From NCBI RefSeq assembly GCF_014695575.1, contig NZ_JACJOO010000095.1, forward strand, positions 62,001 to 126,000: DNA of 64,000 bases, written 5' to 3'. Made by a program: the position numbers and the translations under genes. Within the stretch, counting starts at the first letter, position 1. Each line of letters opens with the position of its first letter. This DNA comes from Leptolyngbya sp. FACHB-8 (GTDB lineage Bacteria > Cyanobacteriota > Cyanobacteriia > Elainellales > Elainellaceae). Shown one piece after another: positions 8,432-17,372 of the stretch. The notes under the pieces were generated by a model that had not been told where the DNA came from, did not search any database, and was given only the letters and a program-made list of their open reading frames with translations.

Positions 8432-8842
8432 TCATTGTATTCCAGGTATTGGCACCCAACGCAGGATGAAATTCCGCAGCCGCATCAACCAGGACGGCGG
8501 GCGTGGAAACCCATCCCTTTCCCACTGACGCAACAATGCGCGCCCCAAAGGGGTTAGGCGAAAGCTATCTGTTAGCCCCTGCCCGTCTACTTCCCGCCGC
8601 AAAACCCCGACTTGAATCAGCCAGAGCAAATCATTCTCGACGGCTAACTCGGAGATAGCGCGACGGGTAAATTGATGGTTTACTCCGGCTGAACCAGCGA
8701 TCGCTTTCAAAGAAACCCCTTCCTGCCCCATCGCCTCATACAACAGCGGGCGAAATGGAGCACAACGAACAGCCTGCTCGGCCCGTTGAAGGGTTCGAGG
8801 CAGATAGGTAATCGATGAGTGTGAGGACTGAGCAGCGGACAT
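8432..8842 (-). CDS. Conserved cyanobacterial protein, winged-helix-like (Npun_F0494 type?)
   Basis: A 136-residue basic protein that I associate tentatively with the cyanobacterial family named after Npun_F0494; its function is unknown. The segment YLPRTLQRAEQAVRCAPFRP resembles the family's start. The middle (VSLKAIAGSAGVNHQFTRRAISEL) could be a helix-turn-helix or winged helix, and LTPLGRALLRQWERDG fits the end of such a fold. ATG 8842 was taken; the frame stays open to a GTG at 8881. It is 79 bases upstream of cobQ on the same strand and may be cotranscribed with it. Confidence 0.72.
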   Translation of the reverse strand: MSAAQSSHSSITYLPRTLQRAEQAVRCAPFRPLLYEAMGQEGVSLKAIAGSAGVNHQFTRRAISELAVENDLLWLIQVGVLRREVDGQGLTDSFRLTPLGRALLRQWERDGFPRPPSWLMRLRNFILRWVPIPGIQ

Positions 8843-9205
8843 AATGATTCCGAATAAAGAGAACAATCCCGTAAGAACCAATACAAATATAAGGATGACG
8901 GTGTTTTCCTCTACGGTCTATGGTAGTGGATTGTTTCTCAATTCTTCACAAATCGTACGGGTTCATCCTGATGCAGAATTTGTCAAAATTCAAACGAAGG
9001 TGCGTAAACAGATGCTAGGCCCGTCAAGCAGGAAAGCCAACGCTAACCTGCTGCTATTGGCTTTAGATTACCCATGTCAACCGCAAAGCTCACAATAATT
9101 CCATACGAAATGGAGCTACTTTTGAGGCAAGAGCATTAACTTTACCGTTGCACGCTCTAAAAATGCCAGGCTGACCCAATCTGCACTCACGATATAGTCT
9201 TGATT
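8843..9205. other. Divergent promoter region
   Basis: The 363-bp gap separates the minus-strand cobQ group from cobH-cbiET. No coding frame and no cobalamin riboswitch consensus were recognised. It should hold two outward promoters. Confidence 0.5.
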
Positions 9206-9850
9206 ATGTCCTCGCTGGATCACCCTATTGTGCTGCAAAGCTTTGCGATGATTGATCGCGAGGTTGGTACCCACAATTTGTCCCCTGAAGCTTATGCGAT
9301 CGCACGACGCGTTATTCATAGCACTGCAGATTTTGACTTTCTGCAATTACTAAAGGTCAGTCCCGGAGCGATTGAGGGGGCGATCGCCGCGATCCGCCAG
9401 GGAACACCCATTATCACCGACGTCAGCATGGTGCGCCAGGGCATTGCGACTAAGGTAGCCCAAACCTTTCAAAATCCCATCTGGGTTGCTATTGAGCAAG
9501 CCCCTCGCGAGGTACCCTCTCACAAAACCCGCACCGAAGCCGGAATGGATCAGTGCTGGCAGAAAGTACCCCATGGAATTTATGCCATTGGCAATGCCCC
9601 CACTGCTCTACTGACCCTTTGCAACCATTCTCGGCAAGCTAAAAATGCAGGAAACCCGGCTCCTGCCCTGATCATTGGAGCCCCCGTTGGTTTTGTCTCA
9701 GTGTTGGAATCGAAGGCGGCTCTATCCGAAACTCCCGTCCCACAAATTCGGGTGGAGGGGCGCAAAGGCGGTTCAGCCGTGGCAGCAGCTATTTTAAATG
9801 CATTGTTGCTCTTGGCCTGGGAGAGCCCCGAAGGAGAGAATTTCCTGTGA
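9206..9850 (+). CDS. cobH: Precorrin-8X methylmutase
   Basis: CobH/CbiC moves a methyl group from C-11 to C-12 of the corrin ring, making hydrogenobyrinic acid or its cobalt form. The product (214 residues) shows FAMIDREVGTHNL, the conserved catalytic-histidine region ARRVIHSTADFDF, DVSMVRQGI, the NAPTALL segment and GAPVGFVSVLESK, all typical of the family. ATG 9206 is preferred over the in-frame TTG at 9200. The stop overlaps the start of cbiET by four bases, so the two genes should be translationally coupled. Confidence 0.95.
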   Translation: MSSLDHPIVLQSFAMIDREVGTHNLSPEAYAIARRVIHSTADFDFLQLLKVSPGAIEGAIAAIRQGTPIITDVSMVRQGIATKVAQTFQNPIWVAIEQAPREVPSHKTRTEAGMDQCWQKVPHGIYAIGNAPTALLTLCNHSRQAKNAGNPAPALIIGAPVGFVSVLESKAALSETPVPQIRVEGRKGGSAVAAAILNALLLLAWESPEGENFL

Positions 9851-11160
9851 TCCCCCCATATTTAAAGGAGAACCCCACACCTATTCAGGTCGTTGGGGTC
9901 GGCATGGATGGGCCTGTAGGCCTGTCTCAAACCACTCAACAGATGGTTCAGCAAGCTGCCTTGCTGGTCGGAAGCGATCGCCATCTCAGTTATTTTCCCG
10001 ATCACCCGGCCCCGCAGCTGCGGTTGGGAGACTTTCAATCTACCTTTGATAAAATTCGCTCTTATCTCAGCTCGGCTGAAGCCAAAACTCCGGTCGTCAT
10101 TTTGGTGTCTGGTGATCCTCTCTTTTTTGGGTTAGGGCGCTTACTGCTGCAACAGTTTTCTGCAGAGCAATTGACGTTTCACCCCCACCTCTGCTCAATT
10201 CAACTGGCCTTTAATCGCATTAAAGTACCCTGGCAGGATGCTTGTTTGGTGAGCGTCCACGGGCGATCCCCCGATACCCTAATTCGGGCTCTTCAACAGG
10301 GCGTCGAAAAAATTGCCGTATTGACAGATGAGGTCCATACGCCAGGAGCGATCGCCACTCTCCTACAAGAGTTAGAACTGCCCGTCACCTACCGGGTCTG
10401 GGTTTGCGAAAATTTGGGCAGTGTTCAGGAGCAGATCCGAGAGTTTGCCCCCGAGGATCTGGTCAACCATCGCTTTACGACCCTCAATGTCCTGGTATTG
10501 CTGCGCCAGGCTCACCAGACTGGGTTTCAAAATATATCTGAGTTGCCGATGTTAGGAGTTCCTGATTCGGCCTTTGCAAGCTTTAGCGATCGCCCTGGTC
10601 TCTTAACTAAACGGGAAATACGAGTGCTGGCTCTGGGGGAATTGGCCCTGCGTCCAGGGCAGGTCGTGTGGGATGTGGGAGCTGGAACGGGTTCCGTCTC
10701 TGTAGAGATTGCTCGTCTCTGTCCGACGTCCCAAGTCTTTGCTATTGAGCAGACGGCTGTGGGAATTAGCTTGATTCAAGACAATGTGCAGCGATTCCAG
10801 ACGCCTTCGGTCATACCTTGCCAGTTCAAAGCTCCCGAAGGCCTGGATACTCTCCCCGCCCCTGATCGGGTTTATTTAGGGGGAAGCGGAGGGCAATTGG
10901 AGGAGATTTTGGAGGCGATCGCCCCTGTACTGAAACCTGATGGGGTCATTGTGGCAGCATTCGCCACGTTGGAACACTTCAGTACTTTAATTCACTGGTT
11001 AAAAGCTTCTAACCATGCCGACCAATGGCATGCTCATACCCTTCAAACTCAACTGGCTCGCTCGGTTCCTGTTGGCTCTCTCACTCGGTTGCAACCCCTA
11101 AATCCAGTCACGTTGGTGCGTTTAGAACGCATCTCCCGCGCAGAATCATGCATTGAATAA
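9847..11160 (+). CDS. cbiET: Precorrin-6Y C5,15-methyltransferase (decarboxylating), CbiE-CbiT fusion
   Basis: This enzyme methylates C-5 and C-15 and removes the acetate side chain at C-12 of the corrin precursor. Residues 1 to about 215 are the CbiE tetrapyrrole methylase domain (VVGVGMDGPVGLS at the start, VILVSGDPLFFGLG in the middle). About 230 to the end is the CbiT domain (DRPGLLTKREIRVLAL, VWDVGAGTGSVSVEIA as the SAM-binding motif, VYLGGSGG). The length of 437 fits a complete CobL/CbiET. It starts at GTG 9847, overlapping cobH by four bases. A 24-bp hairpin covers its stop codon. Confidence 0.95.
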   Translation: MIPPYLKENPTPIQVVGVGMDGPVGLSQTTQQMVQQAALLVGSDRHLSYFPDHPAPQLRLGDFQSTFDKIRSYLSSAEAKTPVVILVSGDPLFFGLGRLLLQQFSAEQLTFHPHLCSIQLAFNRIKVPWQDACLVSVHGRSPDTLIRALQQGVEKIAVLTDEVHTPGAIATLLQELELPVTYRVWVCENLGSVQEQIREFAPEDLVNHRFTTLNVLVLLRQAHQTGFQNISELPMLGVPDSAFASFSDRPGLLTKREIRVLALGELALRPGQVVWDVGAGTGSVSVEIARLCPTSQVFAIEQTAVGISLIQDNVQRFQTPSVIPCQFKAPEGLDTLPAPDRVYLGGSGGQLEEILEAIAPVLKPDGVIVAAFATLEHFSTLIHWLKASNHADQWHAHTLQTQLARSVPVGSLTRLQPLNPVTLVRLERISRAESCIE

Positions 11161-11222
11161 CCTGTAATTCTTTGTATAAAAGAGGACGGTTTTACCCCCT
11201 TTTATACAAAGAATTACAGGTT
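11159..11222. terminator. 24-bp-arm inverted repeat overlapping the cbiET stop
   Basis: AACCTGTAATTC and further bases (11159-11182) face their complement at 11199-11222 with essentially perfect pairing. The last two bases of the TAA stop are inside the left arm. It is placed as a terminator would be, but without a thymine run. Confidence 0.7.
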
Positions 11223-11249
11223 GTTTTATTTGTGATTCTAAGGAGCTCA

Positions 11250-11312
11250 GCGATTGGGTGAGGTACGAGAGATGGATAGGGTCACACTATCCCTCGTACC
11301 TCGCCCAATCGC
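11250..11312. repeat. 20-bp-arm hairpin with GAGGTACGAG core arm
   Basis: Arms 11250-11269 and 11293-11312 pair throughout with one G-T pair. The arm segment GAGGTACGAG is shared with hairpins at 760-886 and 42199-42263, defining a small family (here family C). Confidence 0.8.
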
Positions 11313-11394
11313 AAAATGCTGTATCACCAGACTCGTTAATACAAAGCCCAAGGGATAAAGTGCATTACGCTACGCTTTTGTATTAACAAGCAAA

Positions 11395-11441
11395 GACCAG
11401 GGAAAAGGGTGAGCATTTTGCGCTCACCCTTTTCCCTGGTC
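11395..11441. repeat. 20-bp perfect inverted repeat
   Basis: Arms 11395-11414 and 11422-11441 are exact complements with a 7-base spacer. A shorter repeat (GTTAATACAAA and its complement, 11335-11387) precedes it. Confidence 0.78.
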
Positions 11442-11495
11442 TTCATGAAAATACTGCGCGTGTAAGATTCGGCGTTTCAGTCCAGTGATTTGCCG

Positions 11496-11523
11496 AAAGG
11501 GATGTTTCTTCAAACATCCCTTT
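11496..11523 (+). terminator. Terminator-like hairpin
   Basis: AAAGGGATGTTT, loop CTTC, AAACATCCCTTT, followed by two more thymines. It is symmetrical in its A and T flanks and could work in either direction between the convergent genes. Confidence 0.6.
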
Positions 11524-11567
11524 TTGGAAAAATCAAACTGCTCTTAGTGCTGTTTGAAATAGTTTGC

Positions 11568-11609
11568 GAAGAATTGACTTTTCGTAAGAGCACGAAAAGT
11601 CAATTCTTC
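11568..11609. repeat. 18-bp perfect inverted repeat
   Basis: Arms 11568-11585 and 11592-11609 are exact complements with a 6-base spacer. It lies about 150 bases past the cyAbrB stop. Confidence 0.78.
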
Positions 11610-11755
11610 AAATGATTTTTACCTATGGGATAGGCTGGACGATGACCTAAACACAGTCTCACAAAGCCCGTCGCACTTGTTAGCTAGCTATAGAAGAAAT
11701 AAAAGGACTTTGAAGGCTCAGCGCTCTGAGTCGCAACCACAAAAGGTTCAAAGGC

Positions 11756-12187
11756 TTACTCCTCATCATCCTCATCTTCGTCTTCATCCTCATCAATGAA
11801 ATCAATACTACCGTTCCGGTCGCGATCAATTTGAATTAGATGAATATGCTTGTAACCGAGCTTAATCTCAAATTCGTCTCCCGGTTGCAAGCCCATCTTT
11901 TCGGTGTAAGTAGAACCGATTACAATTTGGCCATTCTTATGGACACTCACCCGATAGGTCGGTTCACGGCCACGGCCATCTTTGTCACCTTCTTTACCAA
12001 GAGAAATACCCCGAGCTGCCAACAGTGCTTCGTAAAAAGCCGACAGATTTACCCGGGACTGACCATTTTTCCCAACGGTTTCATAGCCACAACGACGGGC
12101 TTTTTCCCGTGGAGTTAGGTCGGAAAGCTCCTTGACTTTTTGCAATAATGCTTTCCCTGTCAGTGGTGCGCTTGCAGTATCCGTCAT
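11756..12187 (-). CDS. AbrB-like transcriptional regulator (cyAbrB)
   Basis: cyAbrB proteins are abundant cyanobacterial DNA-binding regulators that affect carbon and nitrogen gene expression. The 143-residue product has the family N-terminal part (LTGKALLQKVKELSDLTPRE and ARRCGYET). The AbrB-like DNA-binding domain is in the C-terminal half, with YRVSVHKNGQIVIGSTYTEKMGL and PGDEFEIKLGYKHIHLIQ. An acidic tail of mixed D and E closes it. In other cyanobacteria two paralogues exist (cyAbrB1 and cyAbrB2); I cannot say which this is with confidence. It is monocistronic, converging on cbiET, with a 1.5-kb gap upstream. Confidence 0.92.
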   Translation of the reverse strand: MTDTASAPLTGKALLQKVKELSDLTPREKARRCGYETVGKNGQSRVNLSAFYEALLAARGISLGKEGDKDGRGREPTYRVSVHKNGQIVIGSTYTEKMGLQPGDEFEIKLGYKHIHLIQIDRDRNGSIDFIDEDEDEDEDDEE

Positions 12188-12939
12188 TGCCCTAAAAATT
12201 CCCCTGCTTGCAAATGGATTTCTGAGTGTTGGTGATCAACCTGATGACATCCATACCTTGAAATATAGCTCCTAATTATAGAACTGAAATCAGAAAAAAA
12301 AATCGCAAAGTTGAGCGTAAATATTCGAGGTAAGCTCCTCTGCGTTGGTGAAGAATCCAGAATCTTCACACTATCTAGTATGGGGGCAGTATAGGGATTT
12401 CGAGTTCTTTGTTTATTTTTGTCTGTACTACTTATCGGTTAATCGCTACTCCCAATTGGGTCTGAAATCTATTCTTTCAATCGATGGGTAGAAATTGTAA
12501 AACCGTTTTTGGATTTTGGGAAAAATATAGCCCTCCAGGAAGAGCTTATGCTTCCATACTCGTCAATCTATATACTCTCAAGAAACTCACCGTTTCTTTT
12601 GTATATAGGAGAGTTGAGAGTGGTTCCTCTCAACTCCCTCACGGACGCCTAACAAACACACCTGTTATATTTCACCGGGCAAAACTACGGGATAGTTCTT
12701 CCCAGTGATGCGCTTATATTGTGCACTTATTCAAAACTAAAACCCAGAATCTTGATTCTGCTGTTACTTTGAATGGCAAAATCAAGATCTAAGGTTTGGG
12801 CGTAAGACGTGAGTAGGGCCACGCTCAGTTTCGTTGTGAGAGGAGAGTTCGGACCTGGTCTCTCCTCCTTCCTGCCACAATGCAATTGAACGGTCTAATT
12901 GATAGGACAAGCGCAGCAAATGATGGATGGATTTTGGGG

Positions 12940-12995
12940 CTGACGCATTTTTGTTGTGTATGGTGTACGAAGCACACCATACACAACAAAAATGC
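12940..12995. repeat. Repeat family D, copy 1
   Basis: A 51-base hairpin (12945-12995) with arms of 24 bases, one A-C mismatch and a GAA loop. Its left side, (T)GACGCATTTTTGTTGTGT, aligns with the left side of copies near 38512 and 39728 (TTACGCATTCTTGTTGTGT and a near variant). Confidence 0.8.
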
Positions 12996-13313
12996 ACCAA
13001 ATATAGAGAGCTTGCATAGGCCTAACCTCCTCCCTGGACCTGTCGAAGGTAGACATCATTACAGAAGTAGAATGGCAAAAATGGTTCGTTACAAAGGAGG
13101 GTTCTATTGTAAGTTTCTCTTCATAGACCGAGACCGAGACCCGAGTTGTTTATTTTTATACCTCGTACTTTATTCAGGTAAATCATTGTAATTAGGGATG
13201 TTGCTGTGCAATGAGCTGTATTGTCCCTGATTGCAATGATTCACTGGCTATCATAAATGGCGTTATGCACAAGGTTAATGTTGTGTATGCTGTGTTTATC
13301 AGGAGGTGGGCAT

Positions 13314-13388
13314 AATGAAAGATAAAACTGAAAATGCTGTGCTGCTCATGAAACGGACGGCACAGCATTTTCAGTTTTATCTTTCATT
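13314..13388. repeat. 28-bp perfect inverted repeat
   Basis: Arms 13314-13341 and 13361-13388 are exact complements with a 19-base spacer. The start of the left arm reads AATGAAAGATAAAACTG, and GGAGG lies just upstream, but no long frame follows. Confidence 0.8.
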
Positions 13389-13417
13389 ACAGCGCTTTGC
13401 GCTTGAATCAGCCACGA

Positions 13418-13462
13418 TTGTTTTTGTGAGAGCCACGCTCCGCGCGGCTCTCACAAAAACAA
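13418..13462. repeat. 17-bp perfect inverted repeat
   Basis: TTGTTTTTGTGAGAGCC (13418-13434) faces its exact complement at 13446-13462. The sequences on both sides (GCGCTT and AAGCGC) can extend it as an outer stem. Confidence 0.75.
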
Positions 13463-13653
13463 CCAGATTTTAAGCGCTTAAAAAGCGTTGCAAGTTGAGT
13501 TCCTTAGCAACAATAAATCTCCTGCTACGTATGAAATGAAATTCGCAAAATGGTTTAAAAACCTTATCTTTTTCAGCACATGCGTTTGGGATCGCCTGTA
13601 ATAATGAGATATAGGGTTTTCTGGCTTTTATATCTCCTAGAAAGACCAATCTG

Positions 13654-14667
13654 ATGCAACTTCAATTTAAGATTGTTCGGCAAACCGCTGGTTCAGCTCC
13701 TCATATACAAGAGTATCTCTTGGATGCTGACCCCGGTAATACCATTCTGGATTGTCTCAATCGCATCAAGTGGGAACAGGATGGCACTCTAGCCTTTCGT
13801 AAGAACTGTCGAAACACCATTTGCGGTAGCTGTTCTATGCGAATCAATGGCCGCTCCACTTTAGCGTGTAAAGAAAAGGTAGCGGACGAGGTAGCTCGCT
13901 TGGAGGCGATCGCCGCGACTACTCCTGATGGCACCCTTTCAGACATTCCCACTATCACTATTGCCCCTATGGGCAACATGCCCGTAGTCAAAGATCTCGT
14001 TGTCAACATGAAAAGCTTCTGGGACAACCTGGAAGCTGTGGATCCCTACGTCAGCACTCAGTCACGCCAAGTGCCCGAGCGGGAGTTTTTGCAGACCCCT
14101 GAGGAGCGCGATCGCCTCAATCAGATGGGCAACTGCATCCTGTGTGGAGCCTGCTACTCAGAATGTAATGCCCGCGAAACGAATCCTGATTTTGTCGGTC
14201 CCCATGCTCTAGCGAAAGCCTACCGCATGGTGGCTGATTCACGGGATGCTCGCACCGAAGACCGCCTGGAAAAATATAACGAAGGTACGGCTGGTGCTTG
14301 GGGATGTACCCGTTGCTACTACTGCAACTCCGTGTGCCCTATGGATGTTGCGCCGATGGATCAGATTAGCAAAATTAAGCAAGAAATCCTCGATCGCAAG
14401 GAAGCCACGGCTAGCCGTTCTATCCGTCACCGCAAGACCCTGGTGGAATTGGTGAAGGAAGGCGGTTGGGTGGACGAACGCAAGTTTGGTCTACGGGTTG
14501 TAGGCAACAACTTCCGGGATTTGCGGGGTCTTGCTAGCCTGGGGCCTTTAGGTGTGCGGATGCTGGTGCATGGCAAGTTCCCCCTCACCTTCGAGCCGTC
14601 GGAGGGGGCGGCGGAAGTGCGATCGCTCATCGAATCCGTGAAAGCGATAAAATTAGATACGCAATAA
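13654..14667 (+). CDS. sdhB: Succinate dehydrogenase/fumarate reductase iron-sulfur subunit
   Basis: SdhB carries electrons from the flavin subunit to quinone in the membrane. The 337-residue product has the N-terminal [2Fe-2S] domain (CRNTICGSCSMRING and a fourth Cys in TLACKEK) and the C-terminal domain with two cysteine groups, CILCGACYSEC and CTRCYYCNSVCP, for the remaining clusters. It is about 90 residues longer than E. coli SdhB, mainly at the C terminus. No sdhA is adjacent, as is usual in cyanobacteria, where the subunits are scattered. A HLIP gene follows 12 bases later and may be cotranscribed. Confidence 0.93.
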   Translation: MQLQFKIVRQTAGSAPHIQEYLLDADPGNTILDCLNRIKWEQDGTLAFRKNCRNTICGSCSMRINGRSTLACKEKVADEVARLEAIAATTPDGTLSDIPTITIAPMGNMPVVKDLVVNMKSFWDNLEAVDPYVSTQSRQVPEREFLQTPEERDRLNQMGNCILCGACYSECNARETNPDFVGPHALAKAYRMVADSRDARTEDRLEKYNEGTAGAWGCTRCYYCNSVCPMDVAPMDQISKIKQEILDRKEATASRSIRHRKTLVELVKEGGWVDERKFGLRVVGNNFRDLRGLASLGPLGVRMLVHGKFPLTFEPSEGAAEVRSLIESVKAIKLDTQ

Positions 14668-14679
14668 CGCGAATTTGCT

Positions 14680-14913
14680 ATGCCTTCAGATTCTCCAGAT
14701 ACCGCCCCCCAATCCTCGCCTGAAGCCAAGGCTCCTACCCCAACGGCAACTCCTGTGGGGACGCCCTCAGTCCCCGAAGCAGAACCTGCTTTTGGCTGGA
14801 CACGGTACGCAGAAATTATCAACGGGCGCTTCGCCATGATCGGCTTTGTGGCCCTGCTACTGTTGGAATTATTTTCAGGTCAAGACTTCTTTACCTGGTT
14901 GGGTTTGCGCTAA
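14680..14913 (+). CDS. High-light-inducible protein (HLIP / small CAB-like protein)
   Basis: HLIPs are single-helix thylakoid proteins that bind chlorophyll and carotenoid and protect photosystem assembly under stress. The 77-residue product has a Pro/Ala/Thr-rich N-terminal part (1-38), then [20 protein letters not shown], which includes the chlorophyll-binding ExxNGRxAM motif, and a hydrophobic helix to the end. It is 12 bases downstream of sdhB on the same strand. Two hairpins follow before the convergent DUF58 gene. Confidence 0.93.
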   Translation: MPSDSPDTAPQSSPEAKAPTPTATPVGTPSVPEAEPAFGWTRYAEIINGRFAMIGFVALLLLELFSGQDFFTWLGLR

Positions 14914-14934
14914 TCCGTTTTCCTGAATAGGTCT

Positions 14935-14968
14935 AAATCCCCGGTTTTTCCTAAAAAACTGGGGATTT
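14935..14968 (+). terminator. Hairpin after the HLIP gene
   Basis: AAATCCCCGGTTTTT and AAAAACTGGGGATTT pair around a short loop (one mismatch), 21 bases after the stop. A plausible terminator without a strict thymine tail. Confidence 0.6.
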
Positions 14969-14995
14969 CGTGTTACGGAGCGATCGCCGAAATTT

Positions 14996-15028
14996 AGACA
15001 CCTGGTGTTTTGAAAACACCGGGTGTCT
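14996..15028. terminator. 16-1-16 hairpin between convergent HLIP and DUF58 genes
   Basis: AGACACCTGGTGTTTT (14996-15011) faces AAAACACCGGGTGTCT (15013-15028) with one G-T pair. It begins 29 bases after the DUF58 stop on the minus strand and could serve both genes. Confidence 0.65.
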
Positions 15029-15057
15029 CGCATCCCACAATTTAAGCATTCGCCCGA

Positions 15058-16386
15058 TTACAGCAAATTGCGAGCTTTCACTTGAAGGTAGCGTTCCACT
15101 AGAGCTTCGCTGATTTGGTTGGCAGGAGCATCCAGTACTAGGACACCCCGTTGCTTGAGTTTGGCAAGGGCTACTTTGCGTTGATTCATCAGATCCAACG
15201 CAACCGCGCGGTTATAGGTTTCGGAAATGTCAGTGCTGGGGGTGTGGGCGATCGCATCCACCGCTGGATCGCGCAACACGACGCAGAATGGCAAATAACG
15301 CGGAGTGAGCCGCTGCATTGCCAAAAGCAGTTCCCCTGAGGCGGTTTCATCCACTAAATCTGTCAACATCACCACTAGGGCACGACGGTGTTGCTGAGTT
15401 GTCGCTGTTGTGATGGCTCCTAAGTAATCCGGTTCCAGAAGAGCGGGTTGTAGAGGGGTAAGCCGTTCAATGAGCTTGGTCAGGTGATGCTGACCACGTT
15501 CCGGGGGAATCCATACTTGCATATCGCGATCGAAGACGCCAACCCCCACGCGATCGCCCCGATTCAACCCCGCCAATGCGAGAGAAAGCGTTGCATTTAA
15601 TCCCCAGTTAAAACGGCTGATGCCTGCTACCTGAGCGGTCATCAACCGTCCCCGATCAAGCAGCACAATCACCGTTTGTTCTTGCTCTGGCTCCAGCACA
15701 CGCACCAGAAGACGGCTGCGGCGAGCGGTTGCTTTCCAATCAATCAGCCGTGGATCATCACCTGTATAGTATTCGCGCAATTCGGTAAACTCAGTTCCCA
15801 TGCCAGCGCGACGGGTTTTACGAATATTGCCCGTAGTTTGTACGGCCAGCCGAATCGAAAGTTCCTGCAACCCCATCAAATCAGGATAGACAGAAACTTT
15901 TGTGGATTGGGGAACGCGCCATTCCTGCCAGGCCAAACCCCATGGTCCCAACTGTCTAATATATAAGTCACCCCATGGATACTCTCCACGCTCAGCCGGG
16001 AAGACCGTGTAGTTGACTGTTTCTTCTGTATCTGGTGGCAATGACAACTTGAGCAGGGGCGAGCTGGCCTGAAATTGAGCTGGAAAATGATCCCGAATTT
16101 GGACTCGAAGAGGCTGTTTTGTATGGGTGGTTTGCAGATGCAGGTTTACAGGGTTATGCCGCCCAATAGATAACTTCTGGGCCACATCTCGTGTGATCTG
16201 AAGGCGCTGCGATCGCCCCCGTCGAACATCCACCAATCCCAACCCCAGGAGTATCAGATCGAAGAATAGGGTGAAGGCGATCGCCCCCTGCAACAGTAGT
16301 AGGTTGTCGGTGTTGTAGAGGGCGATCGCCATCCCCAACGCCGTACCCAGTAACACCAATTGATAAAGCCGAGCTGCAGGTACCAT
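15058..16386 (-). CDS. DUF58 domain protein
   Basis: DUF58 proteins accompany MoxR ATPases in a widespread operon; they have a von Willebrand factor A-like fold and their substrate is unknown. Two membrane segments occupy about residues 6-55. The DUF58 hallmark GTEFTELREYYTGDDPRLIDW with following ATARRSRLLVR is near residue 200. A vWA-like region follows (VIVLLDRGRLM, VVMLTDL). It is the last gene of the minus-strand operon DUF4129-DUF4350-MoxR-DUF58, 14 bases after MoxR. Confidence 0.9.
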   Translation of the reverse strand: MVPAARLYQLVLLGTALGMAIALYNTDNLLLLQGAIAFTLFFDLILLGLGLVDVRRGRSQRLQITRDVAQKLSIGRHNPVNLHLQTTHTKQPLRVQIRDHFPAQFQASSPLLKLSLPPDTEETVNYTVFPAERGEYPWGDLYIRQLGPWGLAWQEWRVPQSTKVSVYPDLMGLQELSIRLAVQTTGNIRKTRRAGMGTEFTELREYYTGDDPRLIDWKATARRSRLLVRVLEPEQEQTVIVLLDRGRLMTAQVAGISRFNWGLNATLSLALAGLNRGDRVGVGVFDRDMQVWIPPERGQHHLTKLIERLTPLQPALLEPDYLGAITTATTQQHRRALVVMLTDLVDETASGELLLAMQRLTPRYLPFCVVLRDPAVDAIAHTPSTDISETYNRAVALDLMNQRKVALAKLKQRGVLVLDAPANQISEALVERYLQVKARNLL

Positions 16387-16400
16387 AATCTCTATTTCCC

Positions 16401-17351
16401 TTACCTGGGCACTGCCACCTGTCCCAGCAATCCGGTAATCACGCCATCAATTTTCATACCGTCTAATTGGGCTTCGGGGCGAAGAATGAGGCGATGACGC
16501 AACAGAGGTGAAGCAACCGTTTTAATATCGTCAGGGGTGACATAGTCGCGATCGCTCAACCAGGCATGTGCCTTACTGGCGTGCATCCAGGCCACTGCAG
16601 AACGAGGAGATGCCCCCAGATCCAGATCAGGATGCTGGCGCGTGCGGTGAACCAAACTCAGCAGGTAATCTAGTAGCGCATCGGTCATCTTTACCTGGCG
16701 GGCTTCTTGGCGGGCGGCGAGAACCTGGGCCACCGTGAGAATGGGCTTGAGATGGGCGAGATCTTGCCGCCGAGTTTGTAGGCCAGATTGCGCATTCAGC
16801 AACATTTGCCGCTCTGCCTTACTGTCGGGATAATCGACCACCAGCTTGAACAAAAACCGATCCAACTGAGCTTCAGGCAGGGGATAGGTGCCTTCGAACT
16901 CCAGTGGGTTTTGCGTGGCGATCGCCCAAAACAGCTCTGGTAATGGCAAGCTATCTCCGTCAATCGTCACCTGTTGTTCCTCCATCGCCTCTAGCAAAGC
17001 CGCCTGCGTTTTAGAAGGGGTGCGGTTGATTTCATCTGCGAGCAGAATTTCGGTGAAGATGGGGCCTTTGCGGAGGGTGAAATTGCGGCTGTTGAGGTCA
17101 AAAATATTAGTGCCCAGGATGTCTGAGGGGAGAATATCAGGCGTCAGTTGAATCCGGCGAAAGTCGGCTTGCATCAACTGAGCCATGACCTTGACCAGCA
17201 AGGTTTTTCCCGTCCCCGGCACTCCTTCCAGAATGACGTGTCCACCGCTGAGTAAGGCCACCAGCAATTGCCGCACCAGGGTTGTCTGCCCCACAATGAC
17301 AGTACCAAGAGCCTGGGCCAAATCCACAAATGCAGCTTTAGAGGAAGTCAT
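16401..17351 (-). CDS. MoxR-family AAA+ ATPase
   Basis: MoxR ATPases are thought to act as chaperones that mature or activate partner complexes, usually with vWA/DUF58 proteins. The 316-residue product has Walker A GVPGTGKT (residues 43-50), Walker B LLADEINRT, sensor 1 in AIATQNP and sensor 2 in the lid region ASPRSAVAW. The length is normal. It lies between DUF4350 and DUF58 in a tightly packed operon, 21 bases after the former. Confidence 0.93.
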   Translation of the reverse strand: MTSSKAAFVDLAQALGTVIVGQTTLVRQLLVALLSGGHVILEGVPGTGKTLLVKVMAQLMQADFRRIQLTPDILPSDILGTNIFDLNSRNFTLRKGPIFTEILLADEINRTPSKTQAALLEAMEEQQVTIDGDSLPLPELFWAIATQNPLEFEGTYPLPEAQLDRFLFKLVVDYPDSKAERQMLLNAQSGLQTRRQDLAHLKPILTVAQVLAARQEARQVKMTDALLDYLLSLVHRTRQHPDLDLGASPRSAVAWMHASKAHAWLSDRDYVTPDDIKTVASPLLRHRLILRPEAQLDGMKIDGVITGLLGQVAVPR

Positions 17352-17372
17352 AAGAGGGGAGACGATAGGGCA

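Larger units (their letters stand above)
11161..11755. other. Convergent gap packed with six inverted repeats
   Basis: The 595-bp gap between cbiET and cyAbrB has no gene. Six inverted repeats follow one another: 11159-11222, 11250-11312, 11335-11387, 11395-11441, 11496-11523 and 11568-11609. Together they cover about half of the gap. Confidence 0.75.
12188..13653. other. 1.47-kb gene-free interval between cyAbrB and sdhB
   Basis: This is the longest gap in the window. The frames present are short, lack Shine-Dalgarno sequences and run through inverted repeats, so I call no gene. It holds a hairpin at 12611-12636 (GAGTTGAGAG and complement), family D copy 1 (12940-12995), a 28-bp inverted repeat (13314-13388) and a 17-bp one (13418-13462). 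It may also hold regulatory sequence for the divergent cyAbrB and sdhB genes, or an unrecognised small RNA. Confidence 0.6.

Noticed and set aside
8843-9205. Cobalamin riboswitch upstream of the cob genes
   Set aside because: No B12-box-like sequence was recognised on either strand.
13072-13191. Short frame MAKMVRYKGG in the large gap
   Set aside because: An AAAGGAGGG string lies inside it, not before it, and the sequence runs into low-complexity D/R repeats.
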